Shown here piece after piece: positions 7,005 through 15,028 of a stretch of 34,465 nucleotides of DNA (position 1 is the stretch's first letter; the number at the start of each line of letters is the position of its first letter). The stretch comes from a virus: positions 1-34,465 of the IMG/VR virus record IMGVR_UViG_3300032820_000052; one strand, given 5' to 3'. The notes beneath the pieces were generated by a model. The model did not search any database and had not been told where the DNA came from. It saw only the letters and a list, made by a program, of their open reading frames with translations. A program made the translations under genes and the position numbers.

Positions 7005-7816
7005 CAGTAACCCCACTCGGTCGTGTGGACGTGCTGCTGCCGGTAGATGTTGTCCGATGTCGGATTGTCCATCACCCAGCCGTCGTGCGTGCTTTCTCGG
7101 TGTTCGTACAACTGCGCGGCATCCAGCTTGATTGCGGCCTTGATGATCTCCGGCACCTCGTCGATGTAGATCGTGCCGGTGCCGTCGCTGCTGATGCTGA
7201 TCGCAGTGCCGCCGGCGGTCAGCGCCAGCTTGAACGTCGAGCCGCTCACGTCGCGGATGAAGTACGCAGTGTCGGCAGTCAGGCCGGTCGGGACATCGCC
7301 GCCGACCGAGAATAGACGCACCTGCATATTGTCGGCATACGTCCTGCCGCCGCTGGCGATCGTGAATACGTTCGTGGCATTGACTGCCGTCACGACCGAA
7401 CCGTACCCGGCGACATAGGTGATCGTGATCGCATCGGGCTGCGCTCGAGCCGAAGGCCAGGAATTGCCGAAGCCCAGCACCACGCGGCCCGGCTCGCTCG
7501 TCCGGTCGGCGCTGTAATCGCTACTGCTGAATGTCTGCGTCGCGCCATCGGTATCGACGTACTGGATCGAGGATACCGATAGCAGCGGCGGCTTCGGTAG
7601 TTCGATCGTGTCGGTGCCAGTGAAGGCGTCCAGCTTCAAGACCCAGGTGGCCGGCGCGAATTGCCGATTGCTCACCTGCTCGCCACGCACTACCGCTGCC
7701 GCCAGTTGCGCCGTGATCAGCGCATCGTCGTCATCGATGTCGATACGGCTGTGCTGCTTGGCATCGGCCAGCGTGACCGGCAACCAGGTTGCGAGCTGCG
7801 ATTGGTGCAGGTTCAT
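7004..7816 (-). CDS. Head-tail connector (HK97 gp6-like adaptor) with an inserted beta-domain
   Basis: Encodes 270 aa. The N-terminus (VTLADAKQHSRIDIDDDDAL...AAAVVRGEQVSNRQF) and C-terminus (VPEIIKAAIKLDAAQLYEHRES) match the adaptor that forms a ring under the portal. In relatives the AGYG segment leads almost directly to the final helix. Here about 80 residues (about 140-220, containing GLTADTAYFIRDVSGSTFKL) are inserted, with the look of a phage beta-domain of the FCCH kind. Start overlaps the stop of the 7813 gene (ATGA). Confidence 0.85.
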   Translation of the reverse strand: MNLHQSQLATWLPVTLADAKQHSRIDIDDDDALITAQLAAAVVRGEQVSNRQFAPATWVLKLDAFTGTDTIELPKPPLLSVSSIQYVDTDGATQTFSSSDYSADRTSEPGRVVLGFGNSWPSARAQPDAITITYVAGYGSVVTAVNATNVFTIASGGRTYADNMQVRLFSVGGDVPTGLTADTAYFIRDVSGSTFKLALTAGGTAISISSDGTGTIYIDEVPEIIKAAIKLDAAQLYEHRESTHDGWVMDNPTSDNIYRQQHVHTTEWGY

Positions 7817-8004
7817 TTGCTTTTCGCTGCTGTCTTCTTCGCTGCCGTCCGCTTTTTCGGCGCCGTGCAGTAGCCGCCATCGATCAGTACCTTCGCAAGC
7901 TCCGCCGTGATATCCTTGACCGGGATCTTGTCGCCAGCCTCGAACTCGCGCCCGCCGACCGGCGGCGTGTACCGCTTGGTAAACGTGTAGACACTCGCTG
8001 CCAT
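7813..8004 (-). CDS. Small head-region protein with Lys/Ala-rich tail
   Basis: Encodes 63 aa from the ATG at 8004 (MAASVYTFTKRYTPPVGGRE), with GGAGGG upstream. The first 45 residues look like a small folded domain (FEAGDKIPVKDITAELAKVLIDGGYC); the tail KKRTAAKKTAAKSK is strongly basic. Small proteins of this kind are common between capsid and connector in HK97-like phages. The stop overlaps the connector start. Function unknown. Confidence 0.68.
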   Translation of the reverse strand: MAASVYTFTKRYTPPVGGREFEAGDKIPVKDITAELAKVLIDGGYCTAPKKRTAAKKTAAKSK

Positions 8005-8029
8005 GATTCCGCCCTCCAGGGCAATAGAT

Positions 8030-8077
8030 GCCGGAGTCCTGCTACTGAGGCGAGGCCGCTTCACAGGGTACTCCGGC
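8030..8077 (-). other. Intergenic hairpin downstream of the decoration gene
   Basis: On the minus strand GCCGGAGT (8077..8070) pairs with ACTCCGGC (8037..8030), extended by CCTG/CAGG after a two-base bulge. No U-tract follows, so this looks like an RNA-stabilising or processing hairpin rather than a terminator. It fills most of the gap 8005..8089. Confidence 0.5.
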
Positions 8078-8089
8078 GATCTGCTGCTT

Positions 8090-8563
8090 TTAGGTTATTG
8101 CAGTATCAGTCACAGACTGCGGGAACCGGGGATCAGACAGGACAATCAATATCCCTGCCAGAACCGGATCGTTCGCAGACTCGACTGCGTGCAACCTGAC
8201 ATAGCTGTAGCCAGTGCTGCTCAGGTCTTCCGCGCTGACTTCGATGATCTCGATGTCATCGCTGCCGGCTGTGTTCGTATAGCCGGCTGCTGCCGCATTC
8301 GTCAAGGCACCGTGTGTATCTCCGGTGGTGATCTGACGATACGCGAACTTGATCGCGGTTGTGTTCGAGGCGCTGGTGTCGTCGCTGGCTTCCACCGTGA
8401 AGGTGGATGTGCCTGTGGTGCCGACGCCGGCGTGAACGAGGAAAGTACATTTGCCGTAGCCTTCCATGTTCACGATGTCGGAATTGACCGTGCCGGCCAG
8501 GGCGTCAGCCACTGGCGACAGGCCGTTCACGACATGAACTGTTTCGCTGAAACGTGCGCTCAT
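8090..8563 (-). CDS. Probable capsid decoration / head protein
   Basis: Encodes 157 aa from the ATG at 8563 (MSARFSETVHVVNGLSPVAD), preceded by GGAG. Composition is rich in Ser, Thr, Ala and Gly with alternating hydrophobic strands (CTFLVHAGVGTTGTSTFTVE), giving a beta-sandwich impression. It lies immediately downstream of the capsid gene, where decoration or stabilisation proteins are usually encoded. The assignment is positional; a minor head protein is the main alternative. Confidence 0.62.
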   Translation of the reverse strand: MSARFSETVHVVNGLSPVADALAGTVNSDIVNMEGYGKCTFLVHAGVGTTGTSTFTVEASDDTSASNTTAIKFAYRQITTGDTHGALTNAAAAGYTNTAGSDDIEIIEVSAEDLSSTGYSYVRLHAVESANDPVLAGILIVLSDPRFPQSVTDTAIT

Positions 8564-8587
8564 TATCAATTTCTCCTGTGGTTGTGG

Positions 8588-9946
8588 TTACGCTCTGACG
8601 GCGAGGTTGATGTGCGTGGACAGCGTGTTGCTGCCCTTGAACGGCGTCAGCGCCGAGTTCAAGTACGGCTGACCGTCCACCTCGAAGATGAAGCGGAACG
8701 CGCTCTGCGCACTGTCGAACTTGAGATGCACCGACATAGCCTGCTCGATCCCGCCGCGCACGCCACTGACGTATGCAGAAAGGTCGGCCAGGATGATGTC
8801 GCCGGCATCGCCGATGGTCGGGCAATACTCGACCGGGATCAGCGGGCGGTTCTTCAGCGTGTCGAGCTGCTGGCCGATGAGGCCGTTAGCTGGACGGAAC
8901 AGCGGTACGCCACCGTTCGTGTCCTGCACCAGCGCCTGCAACTGCGGCTCGCAGTCAACATTCACCAGCCAGACCGCATTCGCCCGGCTGTTCGGATGCA
9001 ACCGCGCCCACATCTTGTCGATGTTCGCCGCGAGCAGCGTGTCAGCCGCCTGCCCCGATTCCTTCGCCACCGTCACCAGGCTGCCGGAATTGAGGATGCC
9101 AAGCGGCTGTCCTGCACCGGAACCGTTGACGATCGCATCGCCGGACATGAAGTTGATCTCTTCGACTGCGGCGCGGGTGATGTACTGATCGAGCGCCACC
9201 GTGTTATTGGAGAGCAACTTGTTCGTCGCGTAGACCAGCACAGCCAACTGCTGCGGCTCGACCTTGACCATGCGCAGCTTCGGCGTCGATGCTGTGATCG
9301 CCTCGGCCTCGCTGATCCAGTAGCCACGGACGCCGCCGTAACGACTACCAGCAGCGCGGGATGTTTCCGCGTTGGCCGGGATCGAGATCGACTCGCCGGT
9401 GACTGTGAGCTGATCCGTGCGGGCCAGCAGGTTGTCATTAAGTGAGTTCAGCCCGTCCCAGATCGCATTCGCGAAGCTCGGCGGGACGCCGAAGCCACCG
9501 TCTGCACCGACCGTCTGATTCAGCCCGCTGGCATCGCCGGCAGCGGCGAAGAACGACAGGCGCTCGTCGGCCATCGTGCCAGGTTGCGCTGCACCAGCAA
9601 CCGCAGAGGCGAAGTCGCCCATGTGATTGAATTCGTGCGTCGGATTGTCGGCCCGGCAGTCGTGCGTCTGGATGTTTCCGCTCATCTCCTGGGCGGCGTC
9701 ACCTGCGGCGGTGACTGTATCCTGTACCGTTGCCGGCGTGCGCGGTGCGGTCACCGATGCCGCTGCGTCGTCCAGCCGCTCGATGGTCGATACCTGTGCC
9801 TTGATTGTCTCGACGCGATCGAGATGACCCTGGATCGTGCCAAGCTCATCCGCTGATATATCGCGGTCGTCCGTTTCGGCTGTCGTCTGAATCGCTTGCG
9901 CGGCATCCAGTGCAGCCGTCATCTGCTGTCGCAGTTCCGAAAGCAT
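8588..9946 (-). CDS. HK97-family major capsid protein
   Basis: Encodes 452 aa. Residues 1 to about 100 are a helical, Asp/Glu/Ala-rich segment consistent with the delta (scaffolding) domain that the neighbouring protease would remove. The rest carries HK97-fold signatures: GVPPSFANAIWDGL, an E-loop region, VYATNKLLSNNTVALDQYI, DAIVNGSGAGQPLGIL, and GDAGDIILADLSAYVSG. A GGAG precedes the ATG. The gene starts only 29 bases after an intrinsic terminator, which is unexpected for the most abundant structural protein. Confidence 0.93.
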   Translation of the reverse strand: MLSELRQQMTAALDAAQAIQTTAETDDRDISADELGTIQGHLDRVETIKAQVSTIERLDDAAASVTAPRTPATVQDTVTAAGDAAQEMSGNIQTHDCRADNPTHEFNHMGDFASAVAGAAQPGTMADERLSFFAAAGDASGLNQTVGADGGFGVPPSFANAIWDGLNSLNDNLLARTDQLTVTGESISIPANAETSRAAGSRYGGVRGYWISEAEAITASTPKLRMVKVEPQQLAVLVYATNKLLSNNTVALDQYITRAAVEEINFMSGDAIVNGSGAGQPLGILNSGSLVTVAKESGQAADTLLAANIDKMWARLHPNSRANAVWLVNVDCEPQLQALVQDTNGGVPLFRPANGLIGQQLDTLKNRPLIPVEYCPTIGDAGDIILADLSAYVSGVRGGIEQAMSVHLKFDSAQSAFRFIFEVDGQPYLNSALTPFKGSNTLSTHINLAVRA

Positions 9947-9975
9947 TGTATTTTCTCCGTTCGTGGTTTAGGCAC

Positions 9976-10018
9976 AAAAAAAGCCAGCGAACGACACACC
10001 GTGTGTATCGTGCTGGCT
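9976..10018 (-). terminator. Intrinsic terminator immediately upstream of the capsid gene
   Basis: On the minus strand AGCCAGC (10018..10012) pairs with GCTGGCT (9988..9982), with an inner ACGA/TCGT and ACACA/TGTGT stem, followed by seven Ts (9982..9976). It lies between protease and capsid. The rest of the 172-base gap (9947..10118) holds no convincing promoter between terminator and capsid start, so it may act as an attenuator, or as a processing or stabilising hairpin on a read-through transcript. Confidence 0.8.
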
Positions 10019-10118
10019 TACTTTGAGCCGGGTTGTCTTTTATTGGATGCGGCGGCGTATACTTTGCACACCTGCCCGCATTGTCTCAAAACTACGTTAT
10101 CAAAAAAACGATTGCAAA

Positions 10119-11009
10119 CTATGCCCTTGTGATTTTCGCCAGGGCGATCTTCGCCGCTGCAGTATTGCTGCGCTTCTCGCTGCGCACCACTGCCTGCAGC
10201 TTGCGCACCGATGCCTCGAACGGCATCACGCCATCGACCAGGCCGGCAGCTTTCGCCTGCCGACTCATCAGCACCCGGCCATCGGCCAGGTCGCGCACCT
10301 GGTTGGCTGGCAGCTTGCGGCCACGCTTGACCGCTGCCAGGAATAGTTCGTTGATGCCATCGACCTGCGACTGAAACTCGGACAACTGATCATCGGTGAT
10401 CGGCGCACCGTCGATGCCGGCACCCTTATGCTCGCCGGTGCTGACGACGTGAACCTTGACGCCCTCGGCCTCGGCGGCGCCGCTGGTATCATACAGCACC
10501 GCGAACACGCCGATACTGCCGGCGCTGCCGGCCTCGTTGATCGTCAGGTTGCGGGCCTGTGATCCAGCCCAGTACGCGGCAGATGCGCCCAGATCATCGA
10601 TGTGCGCGTGTACCGGCTTGATCTTGTCGGCAGCGGCGATGTCGTCGGCCAGCTCCTGCGTCCCGGCGACGTGACCGCCTGGGCTGTCGATGTGCAGCAT
10701 GATGCCGTCGATCGAGTTGTCACTGGTGGCGGCGGTGATGGCGCGGCGGGTGTCCTGCGTCGAGGTTCCGCCGAACTTGCTCTGACCCTTCATCATGCTG
10801 CCGTAGATCGGAATCATCGCGATACCACCGGAAGCGGCGAATCGGCGCTCGCCAGCGGCAGCGGCCTGCGCACCATCGGCCCGAGGATGGACGATCGCGG
10901 CGGCGAAGCCGGTCGTGCGCAACCAGGACATCGAGCCACGGAACCAGGCCGGCTCGATTGCCCAGGTGCCGAGATGGTTGTTCAAACATTCGGGTGTGTG
11001 TGGTATCAT
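10119..11009 (-). CDS. Prohead maturation protease, S49 (SppA/lambda gpC-like)
   Basis: Encodes 296 aa from the ATG at 11009 (MIPHTPECLNNHLGTWAIEP), overlapping the portal stop (ATGA). IDSPGGHVAGTQELADDI (residues about 107-124) and DDLGASAAYWAGSQA (138-152), with Ser143 in the GASAAY context, are the S49 protease core. These serine proteases cut the scaffolding domain from the capsid protein during prohead maturation. The order portal, protease, capsid is canonical. The last 40 residues are basic and Ala-rich, perhaps a capsid-targeting tail. Confidence 0.9.
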   Translation of the reverse strand: MIPHTPECLNNHLGTWAIEPAWFRGSMSWLRTTGFAAAIVHPRADGAQAAAAGERRFAASGGIAMIPIYGSMMKGQSKFGGTSTQDTRRAITAATSDNSIDGIMLHIDSPGGHVAGTQELADDIAAADKIKPVHAHIDDLGASAAYWAGSQARNLTINEAGSAGSIGVFAVLYDTSGAAEAEGVKVHVVSTGEHKGAGIDGAPITDDQLSEFQSQVDGINELFLAAVKRGRKLPANQVRDLADGRVLMSRQAKAAGLVDGVMPFEASVRKLQAVVRSEKRSNTAAAKIALAKITRA

Positions 11010-12553
11010 TGTGTTAGTCTCCCTATCAGTTGATCTGCCATGCCCTTCGGCGTCAGCGTGGTTCGGTATTCGCAATATTGCCCGATGTATTCCTGCGCCC
11101 GGCGCTCGCCGGCGACCGGATCGATGGCGATGGCGATGCTGCTTAGATTCTGCCGCATGAATACGGGGAATGTCTCGCCATAGAAATGATCCGACCAGGA
11201 ATAGTACTGCGGCTTCTTCTGCGCGGCCTCCTCGGCTTTCATCTGCTTCCGCGTCACGCGGTCGCACGCCTCGATAATCACGACCCATAGATCGTCTGCC
11301 CGCGCCTGCCGGCTGGCCTCGGTGATCGGTGCCGCCTGCGATGCCTCGGACATATTGCCGCTCTCGGATACCACGTCGAGCGGCAGCATATTGGCGCCGA
11401 TGTAGTACTTGTCCGATGCTTCATCCGGGTTCGGGTTCTGCCCCTCGAACCGCCGGATCTCGTTAGGCGTGCGGGCGCCGATATTAAACAGCACCCGATG
11501 AAACTCTGCCCGGCTCTTGCTGTCGGCCCGCAGTAGTGCGTCCAGGTTGCACTTCACTTCGATGCCGGTGGCACGCTCTGCGGGTGTCAGCAGCTTGCGG
11601 CCCAGTTCCTCTTCCCAGGCCACGCACCAGGGCATCAGCGTGTCGCTGACATACTCGAGCGCCTGGTGTTCGATATTGCTGAATGTGGCGTGCGTCAGTT
11701 CGCCGATCTTGTGCAGCGGGATGCGGAACCAGCGGGCGACATCCTGCACCGAGTAGATCATTGACTCGAGCAGTTGCGCGTCGTCGGCGCTGATCATCGT
11801 CGGTGTCAGCTTCAAGCCGGCGTCCATGACCAGGAACCGGAACGACTTCTCAGGGCCGCGCAGGCGCTTCTCCATCTGCTCGACCAGTCGCTCCTTCGCG
11901 GTGTCGTTCAGTCGCTGATCGGTATGCGCCACCAGGCCGGTCTGCGTATGGTTCGAGAAATAGCTGCGGGTATAGTCCTGCTTACTGATTGCCGAGGCCA
12001 GCGAGTTTGCGCCGAGCTGCACGATACTCCAGCCCATAAGCTCGCCGCCCATGCCGCGAATATGGATGATGTCCGAGCTATGCTTGACGACGGCATCGCT
12101 GCCGCCCTGGATGGTGTAGAGCAGTTCGCCCCCTTCACGCGCTGCAGTCACGCGGTCGGGATGGATGATATCGAGGCGCTGCGGTCTGCCAGCCAGGTCG
12201 CGGGTGATCTCGGCGAAGCCATTGCCCCAGCCGAGAACCTGCGACTGCGTCACCATCTTCCAGGTGTTCGGCGACATTTCGCCGTTCGGGGAATCACCGA
12301 CAAGCGCTGCAATCGGATGATCCCGCAGCGTATCCTTGCTGCCGTCCGGTCGAGTCTGGATGACCTTGATCGGCAGCTTGGCGAAGTCCTGACTGATAGC
12401 CTGGATGCAGGCGAAAAAGGCCGATAGGCCGAAGGCGGTGCCGGGATTGATCGGCGCCGTGTCCGATAGTGGCTGGCCGGTTGTCGATGTCCAGCCTGCT
12501 GTGCTGGTCGTGGATACCTGCGTGCTCGTCGCTGCGAACATCTCGAATATCAT
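11006..12553 (-). CDS. Portal protein (HK97 family)
   Basis: Encodes 515 aa. After a low-complexity Ser/Thr N-terminus, the segments GLSAFFACIQAISQDFAKLPIKV, DHPIAALVGDSPNGEMSPNTW, and SVQDVARWFRIPLHKIGEL...NIEHQALEYVSDTL are diagnostic of HK97-type portals. Twelve copies form the DNA channel at one capsid vertex and dock the terminase. About 100 residues at the C-terminus (after DEASDKYYIGANM) are less conserved. The start overlaps the stop of the 12550 gene. Confidence 0.93.
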   Translation of the reverse strand: MIFEMFAATSTQVSTTSTAGWTSTTGQPLSDTAPINPGTAFGLSAFFACIQAISQDFAKLPIKVIQTRPDGSKDTLRDHPIAALVGDSPNGEMSPNTWKMVTQSQVLGWGNGFAEITRDLAGRPQRLDIIHPDRVTAAREGGELLYTIQGGSDAVVKHSSDIIHIRGMGGELMGWSIVQLGANSLASAISKQDYTRSYFSNHTQTGLVAHTDQRLNDTAKERLVEQMEKRLRGPEKSFRFLVMDAGLKLTPTMISADDAQLLESMIYSVQDVARWFRIPLHKIGELTHATFSNIEHQALEYVSDTLMPWCVAWEEELGRKLLTPAERATGIEVKCNLDALLRADSKSRAEFHRVLFNIGARTPNEIRRFEGQNPNPDEASDKYYIGANMLPLDVVSESGNMSEASQAAPITEASRQARADDLWVVIIEACDRVTRKQMKAEEAAQKKPQYYSWSDHFYGETFPVFMRQNLSSIAIAIDPVAGERRAQEYIGQYCEYRTTLTPKGMADQLIGRLTQ

Positions 12554-12714
12554 ACTGCCGCCTCGCTGCTGCGCCTGGTGCGCAGGCCGATGAGGTAACT
12601 GGCCCAGATGGCAGCGCCGGCGACGATCAGCGCCGTGCCGGTGCCGTGCGTCATGTAGGTGCCGCCTGCTATCATTGCGATCGGTGCCACGCCGAGAACT
12701 GCCTTAAAAGCCAA
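12550..12714 (-). CDS. Small membrane protein between terminase and portal
   Basis: A frame of 54 aa from a TTG at 12714, or 41 aa from an ATG at 12675. It carries GGAGGAGA upstream inside the terminase 3' end, favouring the TTG. The product has two hydrophobic stretches (about residues 4-20 and 27-45) and a basic end (RTRRSSEAAV). It overlaps the terminase by 11 bases, and its stop overlaps the portal ATG, so the coding chain is unbroken. Function unknown. Confidence 0.55.
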   Translation of the reverse strand: MAFKAVLGVAPIAMIAGGTYMTHGTGTALIVAGAAIWASYLIGLRTRRSSEAAV

Positions 12715-14392
12715 AGATTTCAAAGTCTCCTCCGTCTTCGATGTTGAACATATCGCCGGCGATCGCCATGATTGCTGCCGGGATGCCGTCGATCTTCAAG
12801 GTGCTGGTTGCTTCCGGGCGGGCCGGCATGATTAGATCACCGTGCTGCTTGATCGCCACGTTGGCGGCGTTCCAGGTCAGTACGGGATTGTCCAGGTGAT
12901 TGAAAGCGTGCGATCGTACCATGCGCTCGAACTCCAGCGACGGCTCATTGTAGGCTGTGGCCGATTGATTGAACTTCATCGCCTCGACCGGGTTCACGTC
13001 CCGGCCATCTGGATGCCTGCCTTCGCGCAGGTGCGTTGCCATTTGCGAAGCATAACGGTCGTCATACCGTAGGTCTATCATATTATATAGTTCGGCCATG
13101 TCAAATATGGCGCTTGTGATTTCATCGTGGTCGACATAGTCGCCGGGCGTGGTGAGCAGATATCCGTCGCGGCGCCACTCGCGATATTGCCGCACCAGCG
13201 ATCCGTCGCGCTTCGGGTCGGCGTCATCGATCGCCGCCTCCGGCAGCCAATACCGCAGCAGCAGCACCTGCGGATCTGGGAACCACAGCGCCAGGGCGTT
13301 CAAGTCATTGGTACTCGCCAGGTCAAGGCCGGCATAGCAGGTCTGGCCCTCGAGATCGGCCTGGTCGAACGGTTCGCTGCACTCCTGCCAATCGGACATC
13401 GGCAACCAGCGCGATGCCTGCTCGGTCTGCTGGTTCAAGTACAGCCGGCGGAATGTGTTCTCGTAGCTCGGCAGCCCTTTGGCCTTGTTGCATTCGGCTA
13501 CCATGAATTCGTGATTCGGCGTCACCGGATACATCGGATTGGCTGCAGCCCATATAGCCGGATCAGACCAATCGCAGTCGCGGTCGGCAGTCTCGTACAT
13601 CACCGGCAGGAACGTACCGTCTCGCAATGACCCGTCCCGTACCTGGCGGGCATAGTCAACTCGCACATTGCACAACGACGGGCGCACGACATCCGCCGTA
13701 GTCGCCAGCAGGATCAGCGGCTGCTGCCGCCCGCCCATGCCGGATTCCTCGGCCTCGAGCAGATCGGGCCGCATCATTTCGTGCAGCTCATCGACGATCA
13801 CGCAATAAGGCGAGGTTCCGTGCTTGCCCTGGCCGCGCCCGCCGCCGCCCTTCTCGCCGCTCAGTACTTCCCAGATGCCGCCGGTGTGAAGCCGAATATA
13901 CATATAGAAGTCGGTCACCCGGCACATCTCGGCCAGCGACGGGTTCGCTCGGATCATGCGCCGGGCAGCTTCATGTACCAGGCCGGCTTGCTTCTTCTCG
14001 GTCGCCACGCAGTGAATCTCGGGCGCACCTTCCGGCTTATTCTTGCCGCCGTCGTTGATGTTGCCGAGGAATAGCATGACGTGACCGATGGCTGCGCACA
14101 GCTCGCTCTTGCCGTTCTTGCGCGGCAGGTAGATGAGTGTCTGCCGGTAGCGCCGCTTGCCGCCTTCGCGCTTCCACCCGAAGAGGTTGCCGATGATCGG
14201 CCACTTCTGCCAGGGCGCCAGCAGGAACTGGTCGCCTTCCCATTCGCCCTTGGTGAATGTCAACTGCGACTCGACGAAGTCGATGGCAAGCTGCGCCGAT
14301 GGCTCGTCGAAGTAGTACCCGCTGCCGTCCTCGGCATCACGACACGGATCATAGCCGGGAAGCTGCAGCGACAGGCGGCGGGCGTCGGTCAT
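12704..14392 (-). CDS. terL: Terminase large subunit (HK97/YmfN type)
   Basis: Encodes 562 aa. ATPase: LPRKNGKSE as Walker A (residues 89-97), VIVDE as Walker B (198-202), LLATTA coupling motif (228-233). Nuclease: AGLDLAST (Asp357) starts the RNase H-like domain, with later acidic residues in DLRYDDRY and KIDGIPAAIM. The motor translocates DNA through the portal and cuts concatemers. The start overlaps the small terminase stop (ATGA). HK97-type large subunits generally go with cos packaging. Confidence 0.95.
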   Translation of the reverse strand: MTDARRLSLQLPGYDPCRDAEDGSGYYFDEPSAQLAIDFVESQLTFTKGEWEGDQFLLAPWQKWPIIGNLFGWKREGGKRRYRQTLIYLPRKNGKSELCAAIGHVMLFLGNINDGGKNKPEGAPEIHCVATEKKQAGLVHEAARRMIRANPSLAEMCRVTDFYMYIRLHTGGIWEVLSGEKGGGGRGQGKHGTSPYCVIVDELHEMMRPDLLEAEESGMGGRQQPLILLATTADVVRPSLCNVRVDYARQVRDGSLRDGTFLPVMYETADRDCDWSDPAIWAAANPMYPVTPNHEFMVAECNKAKGLPSYENTFRRLYLNQQTEQASRWLPMSDWQECSEPFDQADLEGQTCYAGLDLASTNDLNALALWFPDPQVLLLRYWLPEAAIDDADPKRDGSLVRQYREWRRDGYLLTTPGDYVDHDEITSAIFDMAELYNMIDLRYDDRYASQMATHLREGRHPDGRDVNPVEAMKFNQSATAYNEPSLEFERMVRSHAFNHLDNPVLTWNAANVAIKQHGDLIMPARPEATSTLKIDGIPAAIMAIAGDMFNIEDGGDFEIFGF

Positions 14393-14781
14393 CCGACCTT
14401 CTTCAAGTTGAACTTCTTGATGCTTGCCGGTGCTGCTGGCTTATCGGCCTTCGCCGCGATGCCCATTGTCTGCCGGGCCGCAGGCGTCATGCCGAGCTGT
14501 CGGAAATACGGCAGCATCTCGCGGGCCAGGGCGCTGAGTCGTCGGACGTGCGGCGCCTCGCACTCCTCGCCGTGCCGGTTGACAAAGTACTCGTCACGGT
14601 CGGGATCGCTCACCAGTGCCGCGCACCGCTCGAACCGTGCCTGCATATCGGCCAGCACCGCGACGGCACGGATATCCGCTGGTACGATGCCGGCGTCAGT
14701 CAGGTCGGCCAGGATCTCGCCGTATATCTCGGCGCTGCGACCACAGCACCAGGCCGGCGGATCAGTCGGTAGCTTCGACAT
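14389..14781 (-). CDS. terS: Terminase small subunit (P27 family, putative)
   Basis: Encodes 130 aa from the ATG at 14781 (MSKLPTDPPAWCCGRSAEIY). The helical middle (YGEILADLTDAGIVPADIRAVAVLADMQARFERCAAL) and the ending (REMLPYFRQLGMTPAARQTMG) match the P27-type small terminase pattern, in which the LGLTPxxR segment is typical. It recognises the packaging site and recruits the large subunit. It overlaps the preceding gene by 20 bases and the large subunit by four. Confidence 0.85.
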   Translation of the reverse strand: MSKLPTDPPAWCCGRSAEIYGEILADLTDAGIVPADIRAVAVLADMQARFERCAALVSDPDRDEYFVNRHGEECEAPHVRRLSALAREMLPYFRQLGMTPAARQTMGIAAKADKPAAPASIKKFNLKKVG

Positions 14782-15028
14782 CGAGCGCCTCCTGTGATTC
14801 GATCGCATCGATACAACCTCGGGGAATCGCTGTATAGTCGCCTGTGGGCGTGCCTGGATAGTGAGCAGATCGCAGGATCAGCTTCTGGTCGTCGGCGCTC
14901 ATCAGTATACCCTCGCTCCGGCATTCGGCCAGCGTGACATCGGCCAGGTCTTCATTGATGTGCGCCTGCGTGTCCTGCCATATCACGGTGACGCGGGCGC
15001 CGAATAGGTTCGGATCGATCTCCTTCAT
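14762..15028 (-). CDS. Hypothetical protein upstream of terminase
   Basis: Encodes 88 aa starting MKEIDPNLFGARVTVIWQDT, coupled by ATGA to the metallophosphoesterase stop and overlapping the small terminase start. The sequence is acidic and compact, with a central LADVTLAECRSEGILMSADDQKL region. I recognise no domain. Retention in the tightly overlapped terminase operon indicates a real gene. Confidence 0.68.
   Translation of the reverse strand: MKEIDPNLFGARVTVIWQDTQAHINEDLADVTLAECRSEGILMSADDQKLILRSAHYPGTPTGDYTAIPRGCIDAIESQEALDVEATD

Noticed and set aside
8003-9445. Long plus-strand open frame of 480 codons
   Set aside because: It is antisense to the capsid and decoration genes, whose products are recognisable. 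GC-rich codon bias opens such shadow frames, and this one lacks a sensible product.
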